64,000 bases of DNA from Arthrobacter gallicola (lineage in GTDB: Bacteria; Actinomycetota; Actinomycetes; Actinomycetales; Micrococcaceae), in the NCBI RefSeq assembly GCF_014836775.1, contig NZ_JACSQD010000006.1, forward strand, positions 62,001 to 126,000, read 5' to 3'. How positions within the stretch are numbered: the first letter of the stretch is position 1; every line of letters begins with the position of its first letter. Both the position numbers and the translations under genes were made by a program. Under the pieces are notes generated by a model that was not told the origin of the DNA, did not search any database, and saw only the letters and a list, made by a program, of their open reading frames with translations. Of this stretch, positions 17,358 through 25,910 are shown piece by piece.

Positions 17358-18004
17358 TCTCCGTTGTATTGGTGGATGACCAGGACCTGGTCCGGGCAGG
17401 GCTGCGGACGCTGCTCTCCAGCGGCGAGGACATCCTCGTCACAGGCGAAGCCGCCGACGGCCGCCGCGGCGTCGAAGCAGCCGCCCGGCACCGGCCCGAC
17501 GTTGTCCTGATGGATATCCGGATGCCCGTTATGGACGGCATCGAGGCCACCCGCCTGATCCGCAGTGACAAATCGCTGGCAGCCACCCGCGTGCTGATCC
17601 TGACGACATTCGACGACGACAGGGACGTCCTGGAAGCCATCCGGGCGGGTGCGGCCGGGTATCTGATGAAGGATGCCCCCGGTCCGGAGCTGCGCGACGC
17701 GGTGCGGCGGGCCGCGGACGGGGAGAAACTCCTCTCCCCCGCCGTCGTGGGACGGCTGCTGGAAATTGTCGCTGCCGGACCGCGCCCGCCGGTTCCAGAC
17801 CCCCGCCTGTCCCTGCTCAGCGACCGGGAACTGGACGTCCTGGTCCGGGTTGGCCACGGTGACACCAACCAGGAGATCGCGGCTGTGCTCTTCATCAGCC
17901 CGGCAACCTCGCGGACCTACGTCAGCCGGATCCTGGGCAAGCTGGGGGCCAGGGACCGCACCGAACTGGCTGTGATCGCCCACCGCTCGGGCCTGGTTCA
18001 GTAG
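17354..18004 (+). CDS. NarL/FixJ-family response regulator
   Basis: A 216-residue regulator. The receiver domain (1-120) has acidic residues at VDDQ, phosphoacceptor Asp54 in VVLMDIRMP and the conserved Thr and Lys (LTTF, MKDA). A LuxR-type helix-turn-helix occupies about 145-216 (LSDRELDVLVRVGHGDTNQ, then EIAAVLFISPATSRTYVSRI). It is coupled by an ATGA overlap to the kinase, its obvious partner. The likely nearby target is the small membrane protein gene downstream, although liaR/desR-type systems often regulate an adjacent ABC exporter, which is not next to it here. Confidence 0.94.
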   Translation: MISVVLVDDQDLVRAGLRTLLSSGEDILVTGEAADGRRGVEAAARHRPDVVLMDIRMPVMDGIEATRLIRSDKSLAATRVLILTTFDDDRDVLEAIRAGAAGYLMKDAPGPELRDAVRRAADGEKLLSPAVVGRLLEIVAAGPRPPVPDPRLSLLSDRELDVLVRVGHGDTNQEIAAVLFISPATSRTYVSRILGKLGARDRTELAVIAHRSGLVQ

Positions 18005-18029
18005 CGGCTCCCGCGACGGTGCCTATGGC

Positions 18030-18085
18030 ACGGCAACAGCACGGCAACAGCACAGCAACGGCAACGGCAACAGCAACAGCAACAG
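18030..18085. repeat. Degenerate (RGCAAC)n hexamer repeat
   Basis: About nine tandem hexamers of GGCAAC or AGCAAC type, with two short interruptions, fill the gap between the response regulator and the next gene. No gene of its own is expected here. Confidence 0.8.
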
Positions 18086-18186
18086 ACGACGGCGTCCAAA
18101 CGCGTACCGGTTTGTCGCCTGCGATGACCCACTCCGGCGCCCGCAGCCCGACGCGGAGCCCCGGCCCGCGTGCCTACCGTGGCAGC

Positions 18187-18642
18187 ATGACTGAATACCC
18201 AACACCCCAGGAAACCACCCGGGCAGTCCGTTATTCCTTCGGAATGCCCCTGCTGCTGATGGCCGGCCTGGCACTGCTTGGCCTGCCCCGGGCCGTCCTG
18301 CACGATCTCCAGGTAATCCACGAAGGCGCACCGGTGACCTGGTTCCTGGCCCTGGCGCCCGTTGCCGTGTGGATCCTCGTCACCGTCCGGGTCCGTTCCC
18401 CGCGGCCGTTCTTGACCGTATTGGTTATTGGTGTGATGTTCGGCGTCATGCTGGCCATCACCCACCAGCTGCTCTGGAACTTCGCTTTCGCCGGCATGCC
18501 GGCTCTCCTCGAGGCCGGACCAGCCCTGCGGTTGGCAACCGTGCCGGGCAGTTTGATGACGGGTGCGGCCATCGGAGCCATCGGCGGGCTGCTGGCTCTG
18601 GCCCTCACTTCGCTGCGCAGGCACAATGGCGGGCATGACTGA
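18187..18642 (+). CDS. Small integral membrane protein, function unknown
   Basis: A 151-residue protein with four predicted membrane segments (around residues 17-35, 48-62, 72-92 and 118-142) and short charged ends. I do not recognise a family. The ATG at 18187 lies 6 nt after TACCGT, which looks like a -10 element of a leaderless transcript; the longer open frame upstream crosses the hexamer repeat and is unlikely. It follows the two-component system and overlaps the start of the next gene by 8 bp, so it may be a regulated target. Confidence 0.7.
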   Translation: MTEYPTPQETTRAVRYSFGMPLLLMAGLALLGLPRAVLHDLQVIHEGAPVTWFLALAPVAVWILVTVRVRSPRPFLTVLVIGVMFGVMLAITHQLLWNFAFAGMPALLEAGPALRLATVPGSLMTGAAIGAIGGLLALALTSLRRHNGGHD

Positions 18643-19288
18643 TGACGCACCGGAGACCATTCCCGACAGAGCACCGGACACATCACTTGATCTCACTTTG
18701 GATCCCGGGGTGCAGGTGATGGTCCAGGAATGGATCTCGCTCGACGGGTTTGCGGCCGGGCCCGGCGGTGAAGCTGACCTCTTCGCCGCCGTGGCTCCGG
18801 AAACCAGCGCCGCCGGCCAGGACTGGAATATGCGGCTCCTGCCGCACGTCGATGAAATACTGCTGGGCCGGAGGACCTATGAGCTCTTCGCCGCGTACTG
18901 GCCCACGGCGGACGAGCCGATTGCGGCTCAGCTGAACATGGCCCGGAAAACAGTAGCCTCCCGGACCCTCTCCTCAGCCCCCTGGGGGGCCTACCCGGAG
19001 GCCGCCGTCGTTCCGGACGCCGTCAGCTACGTCCGGGAACGCCGCAGCCAGGGTGGAAAGTTTCTCATCTGGGGTTCGGTGAGCCTCGTCCACGCCCTAT
19101 TGGAAGCCGGGGAAGTCGACGAGTTGGATCTTTTCATCGCTCCGATCATGCTTGGGCAAGGGCTGCGTGCCTTTCCGGAACGATCCCTCCTGCTGCAGCT
19201 GCACAACGTCCGGCACTGGCGCGGCACCCTGCACGCGCGCTACCGAGCCGTTCCTCAGCAGAAGGGCGCGGAGCAATCCGCACCTTAG
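18635..19288 (+). CDS. RibD C-terminal / DHFR-like family protein
   Basis: A 217-residue protein of the dihydrofolate-reductase-like fold related to the RibD reductase domain (YwjB/YyaP-type). MVQEWISLDGFAAG at the start of the fold, EILLGRRTYELFAAYWP and GGKFLIWGSVSLVHALLEAG are the family signatures. It probably binds NADPH, but the substrate is unknown. An acidic proline-containing stretch of about 25 residues precedes the domain. The ATG at 18635 overlaps the preceding membrane-protein gene. The gene ends before a strong hairpin at 19331. Confidence 0.85.
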   Translation: MTDDAPETIPDRAPDTSLDLTLDPGVQVMVQEWISLDGFAAGPGGEADLFAAVAPETSAAGQDWNMRLLPHVDEILLGRRTYELFAAYWPTADEPIAAQLNMARKTVASRTLSSAPWGAYPEAAVVPDAVSYVRERRSQGGKFLIWGSVSLVHALLEAGEVDELDLFIAPIMLGQGLRAFPERSLLLQLHNVRHWRGTLHARYRAVPQQKGAEQSAP

Positions 19289-19330
19289 CGTTCTACCCAT
19301 ACGGCACAATTCGGTACCGCCACAGCGCAA

Positions 19331-19378
19331 ATAAGTGTTGGCGAGGCAGGGATTGGCCCCCACCTCGCCAACACTTAT
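19331..19378. terminator. Perfect 16-bp hairpin, bidirectional terminator candidate
   Basis: ATAAGTGTTGGCGAGG (19331-19346) is exactly complementary to 19363-19378, with a 16-nt loop. It lies between the convergent DHFR-like gene and the ABC substrate-binding gene. No T-tract follows on either side. Confidence 0.7.
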
Positions 19379-19406
19379 GACCTGTTCCCCGGTTTTGCCC
19401 TAGTGG

Positions 19407-20600
19407 CTACCGGTTCTGGCGCCAGAAATCCTGCCACGTCACGGTGTTCTGGAAGTCGTCTTCAAGGTAATTTGTGCTGAACGGCTGGGTATCCCCGATC
19501 AGATCTTCCAGGCCATGCGGGTCCTCATCTGGAACGACGTCCGGGTTGTACGACCGTTTGCCGTCGCCCATGATGAATTCCATGCCTTCCTGGCTGGAAG
19601 CAAAGTGAATGTAGAGCTTTGCGGCGTTGGGGCTTTCCGACTTCGTTACGTACCCCATGGTCTGCGGCATCGGTCCGGCCACATAGGGATCCAGCCCGGT
19701 ACAAGGAGCCAGGCTGTAGCCCTTCTCAGCATTGTTCCGGTACTTCGCTCCGGACATCGCACCGATTGGTGGGTCGGTCTGCCCCGGTGCGCCAACCGCC
19801 TCGGACACCTCTTCATCGCTCTTGAACACCACGGGTGAATTCTCGGCGAGTCCCTTCAGCCAGGCATGGAACGCGGTCTCCTGGTCCGACTCGTAGGCTT
19901 TGCCGTAGTGCTCCTCGTACGCCGCTGCCCAGGCATCTTCGTGGTCGCGGGCCGACTGGTTCCAGATGTTGGTGTACATGGCCCGGGCTTCGGGGTCAGG
20001 CAAAGCGACCCGTCCCTTCCATTCCTCGTCGGTCATCTCCCAGATGTTCGTCACCGGACACTTATCCCCATAGGCTTCAGGGCTGTAGGACCACCAGAGC
20101 CAGCTGACACTTGAGAGGTAGGGGTACCGCGCCTCCTCGGGGAGCTTGTCATAGACATCCCCGGGAACCCAGTTGGTGATCAGGCCGTCGCGGAGGAGCT
20201 CGGCATAAAGCGCCGGTGGCTCCGAGATCGCGAGCACATCGGCAATGATGTTGCCCGACTCGCTCTCGCGCTTAACCTTGTCAATGGCGTTGGCTTCGAT
20301 CTTGACGCCCTCGGCCTTAATCCCGTATTTCTCAGTGAATGCAGCCGCTATCTGCGTCACTTTGCCGGTTTCATCGTAAATGGTGATCGGGCCCTCTTCT
20401 TTCGCCGCAGCGATCAGTTCGTCCAGATCGAACCCGTCCGCGGTTTCGTCGGCCTGCAGCTCAATCTCATCGCGCACGTCCTCCTGCACTTCCCCGCCGG
20501 CGACGCTGGACGGAGCGCAGGCACTCACGCCCAGGGTGCAGGCCAATGCCAGCGCCGCAACGGTCAGGAAGCGGTTACTCTTCATCAACTTCGTACTCAT
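19407..20600 (-). CDS. ABC importer substrate-binding lipoprotein (AfuA/PotD-like)
   Basis: A 397-residue exported lipoprotein. A basic N terminus and hydrophobic stretch end in the lipobox VSAC, with lipidated Cys28. The mature part has the two-lobed fold of the iron/thiamine/polyamine/sugar-phosphate group (GPITIYDETGKVTQIAAAF, NIIADVLAISEPPALY, FASSQEGMEFIMGDGKRSY). The ligand cannot be read from sequence. Some family members (AfuA) are known to bind hexose phosphates. It is the last gene of a four-gene operon: permease, ATPase, IMPase-like phosphatase, binding protein. It overlaps the phosphatase gene by 4 bp. The phosphatase and the divergent iol operon suggest a phosphorylated inositol-like ligand. 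Confidence 0.88.
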   Translation of the reverse strand: MSTKLMKSNRFLTVAALALACTLGVSACAPSSVAGGEVQEDVRDEIELQADETADGFDLDELIAAAKEEGPITIYDETGKVTQIAAAFTEKYGIKAEGVKIEANAIDKVKRESESGNIIADVLAISEPPALYAELLRDGLITNWVPGDVYDKLPEEARYPYLSSVSWLWWSYSPEAYGDKCPVTNIWEMTDEEWKGRVALPDPEARAMYTNIWNQSARDHEDAWAAAYEEHYGKAYESDQETAFHAWLKGLAENSPVVFKSDEEVSEAVGAPGQTDPPIGAMSGAKYRNNAEKGYSLAPCTGLDPYVAGPMPQTMGYVTKSESPNAAKLYIHFASSQEGMEFIMGDGKRSYNPDVVPDEDPHGLEDLIGDTQPFSTNYLEDDFQNTVTWQDFWRQNR

Positions 20601-21466
20601 CGTCGAGCTCCTTCACTTATTTGATGGTCCAGGGATGCCGCAGGCAGCGGCCGCTTGCTCTGCGTTCGCAGAATCTCGTGCAGCAGTTCAAAGTTGGCGC
20701 CGGGAATGGCCGCAACGTAGTGGGGTTTTTCATAGTCACGTGTCTCCGGCTGCGCTTCTCCATTCAGGTAACTGACATAGGTGCCTCCAGCCCGCCGGAC
20801 AATGAAGGCCGACGCTGCGACGTCCCAGGAATCGGCTTCGAAGGAGATCGTCGCGTCGATCCAGCCGGCGGCAACCCAGCAGAGCGAAATGCAGCTGCTG
20901 CCGAAGGTGCGTACGTGGGCGAACTGCTGAACCACTTCAGCGAATTGAGTCAGTGCGAGGTCCGGAAAGTGGACCAGATCCCTGGGCAGCGGAAAGCTGC
21001 ACGCAACAGTTGCCTGAGCCGGGGCGGTGGAGCCCCAGCTGTGCATCGGTTCCTCGCCCAAGAACGCGCCGCGGTCGTCGGCCCAGAACAGGTGTTCATT
21101 GGCTGGGTCATACACGACGCCGACCACCATCTCCCCGTCGAGGGCAACGCCAATGCTCACGGCCCACAACGCCAGTCCGCGGGCAAAGTTCGCGGTGCCG
21201 TCAATGGGATCGATATGCCAGGTCAGGGGCCCGGAGCCCACGCTCGAGCCGTCTTCTTCCCCGACTATCGTTGACTCCGGGTAGTGGGCGAGGATTTCCG
21301 ACCGGATGTATTCTTCGCAGGCACGGTCATACTTGGTGACCATGTCGTGAAAGTCCTTTTTGAGGTCGATATTGAGCTCTCTGTTCCGGAATCCCTCCAT
21401 CGCGATCGCTCCTGCAGCGAGGGCAATCCGCTTTGTAAATCCGGTGATTTCATGGATGTCTGGCAT
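20597..21466 (-). CDS. Inositol monophosphatase family phosphatase
   Basis: A 289-residue enzyme of the Mg-dependent, lithium-sensitive phosphatase superfamily. Glu70-Glu71 (VGEED), the DPIDGTANF box at 86-94 with Asp86 and Asp89, and WD at 214-215 (SWDVAA) supply all expected metal ligands, so it should be active. Family members dephosphorylate inositol phosphates, histidinol phosphate, sugar bisphosphates or PAP. It lies inside an ABC importer operon: its ATG overlaps the ATPase stop (TAATG) and its stop overlaps the binding-protein start (ATGA). This tight coupling, with inositol catabolic genes next door, suggests it dephosphorylates the imported compound. No signal peptide is seen, so it acts in the cytoplasm. 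Confidence 0.9.
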   Translation of the reverse strand: MPDIHEITGFTKRIALAAGAIAMEGFRNRELNIDLKKDFHDMVTKYDRACEEYIRSEILAHYPESTIVGEEDGSSVGSGPLTWHIDPIDGTANFARGLALWAVSIGVALDGEMVVGVVYDPANEHLFWADDRGAFLGEEPMHSWGSTAPAQATVACSFPLPRDLVHFPDLALTQFAEVVQQFAHVRTFGSSCISLCWVAAGWIDATISFEADSWDVAASAFIVRRAGGTYVSYLNGEAQPETRDYEKPHYVAAIPGANFELLHEILRTQSKRPLPAASLDHQISEGARR

Positions 21467-22563
21467 TACTGGCGCACCCTTACTCGTTGGTCGTTCAGGT
21501 CAAACACATGGACGCTCGCGGCCGGGGCGACAAGTTCAATCCGATCGCCGGGCTGCAGATCGCCGAGCTGGAGAGCAGTTGCGTACACCCGCTGGCTGCC
21601 TACAGCCGTTTCCACCGTCCAGCTGCCACCGGTCGGCATAAGCGATTCAACGCGGCCCGCAAGGACAAACTGGCCTGAGGACCGCACAGGATTCGGACGT
21701 TCCACCGTCAACGCTTCTGGGCGGATGCCGATGGATCCGATCCCTTCGATGTCCTCCACCCGTCCCGCCAGGAATTCCGCCGCGGACGCGGCTTGCGGGG
21801 ACTTTTCCCCCATCTCCACGAAGTTCATCGGCGGAACTCCCAGAAAGCTGGCGACGAAGCGGTTGACGGGCCGGTCATAGATGTCCATTGGACTGCCGAC
21901 TTGCTGCAGCACCCCTTCGAACATCACTGCCACATGGGTGGCCAGCGTCATGGCCTCCCACTGGTCGTGGGTCACGAACACCACGGTTGCATCGAACTCG
22001 GCGTGGATACGCTTCAATTCGGCCCGCATCTCAAGCCGCAGCCGTGAGTCCAGGTTGGACAGCGGTTCATCAAGGAGCATCAATTTCGGGTTCACCGCGA
22101 GCATGCGGGCCAAAGCGACCCGCTGCTGCTGCCCGCCGGAAAGCTGCGAGGGGTAGCGGTCCCGGTATTTGGCGATACTGAGCTTTCCGGTAATTTCCCC
22201 TACCCGGGCATCCCGGTCTGTCTTGGACATCTTCCGCAGTTTGAGTCCGTAATCAACGTTGTCTGCCACGGAGAGGTGGGGCCAAAGCGCGTAATTCTGG
22301 AAAACCATTCCGACGTCGCGCTGCTCTGGGGTGACATAGGTTTGAGCATTCGGCTCGTCCACCATCCTGTCTCCAATTTGAATGCTTCCTGCAGTGATGT
22401 TCTCCAGCCCGGCGATCATGCGGACCGTTGTGGTCTTGCCGCACCCTGACGGCCCCAGCAGGCACATAAAGTCACCATCATTAATGGTGAGATCAAGGTT
22501 CTCCACCGCGTTCGTATCGCCGCCGTAGTTTTTCACAACGTTTTTCAATCTGATCGTGGGCAT
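21466..22563 (-). CDS. ABC importer ATP-binding protein (FbpC/UgpC type)
   Basis: A 365-residue ATPase. Walker A GPSGCGKTT is at 37-45, the LSGGQQQR signature at 141-148 and Walker B LMLLDEP at 161-167. A C-terminal TOBE-like regulatory domain covers about 245-365. This is the form found in sugar, iron and spermidine importers. ATG 22563 lies 1 nt beyond the permease stop and has GGAGG upstream; an earlier in-frame ATG at 22587 is inside the permease gene. It energises the fused permease encoded just upstream. Confidence 0.93.
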   Translation of the reverse strand: MPTIRLKNVVKNYGGDTNAVENLDLTINDGDFMCLLGPSGCGKTTTVRMIAGLENITAGSIQIGDRMVDEPNAQTYVTPEQRDVGMVFQNYALWPHLSVADNVDYGLKLRKMSKTDRDARVGEITGKLSIAKYRDRYPSQLSGGQQQRVALARMLAVNPKLMLLDEPLSNLDSRLRLEMRAELKRIHAEFDATVVFVTHDQWEAMTLATHVAVMFEGVLQQVGSPMDIYDRPVNRFVASFLGVPPMNFVEMGEKSPQAASAAEFLAGRVEDIEGIGSIGIRPEALTVERPNPVRSSGQFVLAGRVESLMPTGGSWTVETAVGSQRVYATALQLGDLQPGDRIELVAPAASVHVFDLNDQRVRVRQ

Positions 22564-22564
22564 C

Positions 22565-24421
22565 TCAGCCTCCAATTCCTTGAGCAAGATCGGTCTTCAT
22601 AATTTTTTGAACTCCGTAGGTGCCGAAGAATGCAATGGCCGCAACCAGCAGCACCACTGCATTTCCGGCCTGCGAGTAGCCCACATCAAGGAGCCTGATC
22701 GAAAGCGTGGTCAGGACGTCCATACCGGGAACCGCCAGAATCACAACCAGGCTGAGGCTCTTGATGCCGGAAATAAATGCCATCAATATGCCGGTCGCCA
22801 ATGCCCCTTTTTGGATGGGCAATACGATCGTGAAGAATCGACGCCACCATCCCGCCCCCGACATTTGCGCAGCCTCTTCGGGGTCTGAACCCAGCTGCAT
22901 CATGGCGGAAATTCCGGATCTTGAAGCAAAGGGCATCTGCTCCGTGAAATAGATAAGCACCAGGATCGCGGCGGTCCCGTAGAGGGCAGGAATCGGGCCT
23001 CGTTGCACGGAAAACAGCGAGAGATAGGCGACGGCGAACGCGATACCGGGGACCAGGTAGGGCAGAAACACCATCTGGCGCAACGCCCCGGAGATAAACC
23101 CTGAGGGTGAGCGGACCACGACGTATCCGATGACCAGCCCCATGATGCCGGCCATGAGGGCCGCCAGGCCGACAATCCACAGGCTGTTCCAGGCCGCCGA
23201 CCACACCTCCGAATTAAAGAGAATGCCGTCTTGGAACCCAACAGTTGGCAGGTCCCGGCCAGCCCAGAACTGCAGCGTGAAGTTCTCGAACTTGAATACC
23301 CCCGGCTGCTTCATGAGGGTGGAGAGAGCCAGCACAGTGATCGGAACCGCGACGCTGACCAGGAAAAGCACCATGCAGGCGAGCGTGGCGAACGGGCGCG
23401 CCTTCTTCAGGTCCATGACCGTATTGTTCGATCCGCTCTTGCCCGAAATCGTGACAAAGCGTTTTGCCTCGCGCAGAAAGTGCATATCTATCCAAAGGGA
23501 GATCGCCCCGATCATCACGATCACGGCAGCCATCACAGCAGCAGACCCCTTCTGGTCGCTGTAGATGTTGCGGTACAGGCTCGTCGCCAGCACGTTCACG
23601 TTGACTGGCAGGCCAAGGACATACGCCACGCCGAACTCTCCCAGCACCTTGGCCAGGATCAGAGTCACGGCTGAGATAAGGGAGGGGCGCAGAAGGGGAA
23701 GGATAATGTCGAAGGTCGTTTTGAGACGCGATGCACCCAAGAGTCTGGATGATTCCTCCAGCGTCGAATCAAAACGCTTGAGTGAGTTTCCAACCAGCAG
23801 GATGACAAAAGGCGAGAAGTGTATGGCGAAAATCAAGATGATCGGAATCTGCCCGTAGGACAACCAGTTGGGTACCGTGACTCCAAGGTTTTCGAGCCAG
23901 CCGGACTGACCGCCACTCGTCCGGTTCTTGAAAATCGTGACCCAGGCCAGCGCGAAAGTCCAAGCCGGAAGCATGTACGGGACGATCAGGGCGGTCGCGA
24001 ACCAGCGCCGCCCCCACATGTTGGTGCGGACCATCAGCCAGGCGACCGAAACTCCCACCAGAAGCGCAAGCACGACGCTGCACAGCGCGATCATCAGAGT
24101 GTTGGCCAGGGGCGCCCAGAAGATACTGACTGCCTGCGGCGAAACGAACACCCGCCACAGATAGTAGGTGGTGAAGCTCCCCTCTTCCTGCTGCGTGATG
24201 CCGGTTTCCCGCCGATGCACCACCACGCCGTCAATCAGCAGGGAGATGATCGGAACAACAATGAGGTAACAGAACAACACCAGCGCCAGAAACCCAATGG
24301 TTACGACAGGGTTCTGCGCATACAGCCGGATGCGGTAGCGCAGTGGAACTTTCGGGCGACGTCTCTTTTTCTCCTGATCGTGCAGTTTCTGCGGATCGGG
24401 AGCGAGGATTGTCGTTGTCAC
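22565..24421 (-). CDS. Fused double-domain ABC importer permease (FbpB/ThiP-like)
   Basis: A 618-residue membrane protein made of two BinT-type permease domains in one chain, about 12 helices. The first EAA loop is in ESSRLLGASRLKTTFDIILP and the second in DPEEAAQMSGAGWWRRFF. Such fusions occur in iron(III), thiamine and 2-aminoethylphosphonate or hexose-phosphate importers. I take the GTG at 24421 because AAGGA precedes it; the longer frame to 24595 extends into the promoter region. It is the first gene of the operon, divergent from the iol operon across a 437-nt gap. Confidence 0.9.
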   Translation of the reverse strand: MTTTILAPDPQKLHDQEKKRRRPKVPLRYRIRLYAQNPVVTIGFLALVLFCYLIVVPIISLLIDGVVVHRRETGITQQEEGSFTTYYLWRVFVSPQAVSIFWAPLANTLMIALCSVVLALLVGVSVAWLMVRTNMWGRRWFATALIVPYMLPAWTFALAWVTIFKNRTSGGQSGWLENLGVTVPNWLSYGQIPIILIFAIHFSPFVILLVGNSLKRFDSTLEESSRLLGASRLKTTFDIILPLLRPSLISAVTLILAKVLGEFGVAYVLGLPVNVNVLATSLYRNIYSDQKGSAAVMAAVIVMIGAISLWIDMHFLREAKRFVTISGKSGSNNTVMDLKKARPFATLACMVLFLVSVAVPITVLALSTLMKQPGVFKFENFTLQFWAGRDLPTVGFQDGILFNSEVWSAAWNSLWIVGLAALMAGIMGLVIGYVVVRSPSGFISGALRQMVFLPYLVPGIAFAVAYLSLFSVQRGPIPALYGTAAILVLIYFTEQMPFASRSGISAMMQLGSDPEEAAQMSGAGWWRRFFTIVLPIQKGALATGILMAFISGIKSLSLVVILAVPGMDVLTTLSIRLLDVGYSQAGNAVVLLVAAIAFFGTYGVQKIMKTDLAQGIGG

Positions 24422-24858
24422 AGTGACGTCCTTGTCTGAACATAAACGTACTCTTCTAGGCATCCGGGTATTGCCTTGCCAGATACCCGAATCAGGGGCG
24501 TGCCCGACCCGCGGCCGAAAAGCGGTCACTGGCCAGGGACGGGAAGTGGACCGCTGCCGGCCAGGAAGGCACAGGCTGTTGGGACGGTAACGCACAGCGC
24601 TCAGGATGTCCTATGACACCTGCCCACTCCGTCAACATGTGAAGTTGATCATACGTAAGTACATAATGCCAAGCCCTAATTTGGTTTGTTTATTTTTTCC
24701 TGCCTACCCCCGTGACATGGGAGCACACGAGTTCGTCCTTATGTCTTTACAATTTGACCTGACTGGGTATTCTGGACGTGATCCCGACCACAGATCGGGC
24801 GTGGAGCTCGGTTTCCACGCGACCGGTCCAGCACCCCGAAGCAGGAAAGCAGGTCACT
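24422..24858. promoter_or_regulatory. Divergent promoter region between the importer operon and the iol operon
   Basis: This 437-nt gap has no convincing gene. A promoter for the rightward iol operon is visible as TTTACA (24746-24751), 16 nt, TATTCT (24768-24773), giving an 80-nt leader. ACGTAAGTACAT at 24653-24664 matches 9 of 12 positions of the palindrome ATGTATATACAT found upstream of the GntR regulator gene, so it is a weak candidate for the same operator. The gap is notably AT-rich compared with its surroundings. Confidence 0.45.
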
Positions 24859-25818
24859 ATGGTCCGGCAGGACACCTCAGCCGCTGTCCCCACAGAAGGA
24901 AACCAACCCGAAGCGCCTCTTCTCATCGGCACGGCACCGGACTCTTGGGGAGTGTGGTTTCCTGACGATCCACGGCAGATTCCGTGGGAGCGCTTCCTCG
25001 ATGAGGTCGCCGAGGCCGGGTATTCCTGGATCGAACTGGGACCCTACGGTTATCTCCCGACCGATCCGGTCAGGCTCGCTGACGAGCTTGCCCAGCGGAA
25101 CCTGTCGGTCAGCGCCGGCACAGTCTTCACCGCATTTCACCGCGGAGCTGACCGGTGGCAGGAGACATGGGAATCCACTCGGAAAGTGGCAGAGCTCACG
25201 GCGGCGCTCGGTGGAGAACACTTGGTAGTCATCCCGGCTATGTGGCGCGACGATGTGTCCGGAGAAGCGCTGGAGAACGAGCAGCTGAGTCCAGAACAAT
25301 GGAATGCGCTTTGTTCGGGCCATGATCGGCTGGGCAGGGTGCTGCGGGAGGATTTTGGCCTTCAGCAGCAGTTCCACTCGCACGCCGATTCCCATGTCTG
25401 CGCTCAGCCGGACATCGAGAACTTTCTGCAGCGGACCGATCCGGAGCTCGTCACACTGTGCCTGGATACCGGGCACGCTGAGTATGGCGGGGCATCGTCC
25501 CTGGACCTGATCCGCCGGTACCCCGAGCGGATCGGCTATCTGCATCTGAAGCAGGTCGATCCCCTGATTCTCGAACGTGTGCGGCGGGAAAACCTGACAT
25601 GGGCCGCGGCGAACCTGGCCGGGGTCATGGTGGAACCCCCTGCGGGACTCCCCGACCTGGCTGCCGTCATCGCGGGCGCAGAGGGCCTCGGCCGATCAAT
25701 CTTCGGCATCGTAGAACAGGATATGTACCCGGTTTCATCCTTCGATGTCCCGCTTCCCATCGCCACGCGAACCCGTTCCTACCTGCTCGGCTGCGGATCC
25801 CGCACGAGCGTCCGATGA
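24859..25818 (+). CDS. iolE: Sugar-phosphate isomerase/epimerase-type TIM barrel, IolE/IolH-like (2-keto-myo-inositol dehydratase candidate)
   Basis: A 319-residue xylose-isomerase-like TIM barrel. LIGTAPDSWGVWFPDD at the first strand is characteristic of IolE-type proteins, and the metal-binding residues lie in ELGPYGY, HSHADSH, LDTGHAEY and YLHLKQVD. IolE dehydrates 2-keto-myo-inositol to the diketo compound that IolD hydrolyses. First gene of the iol operon. ATG 24859 follows AGGT and GGAAAG. IolH or IolI (isomerases of the same fold) are alternatives that cannot be excluded from sequence alone. Confidence 0.75.
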   Translation: MVRQDTSAAVPTEGNQPEAPLLIGTAPDSWGVWFPDDPRQIPWERFLDEVAEAGYSWIELGPYGYLPTDPVRLADELAQRNLSVSAGTVFTAFHRGADRWQETWESTRKVAELTAALGGEHLVVIPAMWRDDVSGEALENEQLSPEQWNALCSGHDRLGRVLREDFGLQQQFHSHADSHVCAQPDIENFLQRTDPELVTLCLDTGHAEYGGASSLDLIRRYPERIGYLHLKQVDPLILERVRRENLTWAAANLAGVMVEPPAGLPDLAAVIAGAEGLGRSIFGIVEQDMYPVSSFDVPLPIATRTRSYLLGCGSRTSVR

Positions 25819-25850
25819 TTCCGCGGCACCACCGATTTGGAGAGCTGTCA

Positions 25851-25910
25851 ATGAAGACCGTTAGCGCCCGCCCCGCGTACCCCGGCATGTGTTTCGAGGT
25901 CAGGGCATGA
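25851..25910 (+). CDS. Possible 19-residue leader peptide coupled to iolC
   Basis: ATG 25851 is preceded by GGAGAG and opens a 19-codon frame. Its TGA at 25908-25910 overlaps the iolC ATG at 25907 (ATGA), the same coupling used by the real genes of this operon. The peptide is basic with one Cys. It may serve only to deliver ribosomes to iolC across the 88-nt gap after iolE. No homology is recognisable at this length. Confidence 0.4.
   Translation: MKTVSARPAYPGMCFEVRA

Noticed and set aside
19331-19378. Classical Rho-independent terminator
   Set aside because: The stem is perfect but no T-tract follows on either strand, so it is reported only as a terminator candidate.
22565-24595. Longer permease start at 24595
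   Set aside because: The extra 58 residues are Arg/Pro-rich and lie in the divergent promoter gap; a GTG with AAGGA at 24421 fits better.
25851-25910. Leader frame as an attenuator
   Set aside because: No run of regulatory codons or mutually exclusive hairpins could be seen around it; only translational coupling is supported.
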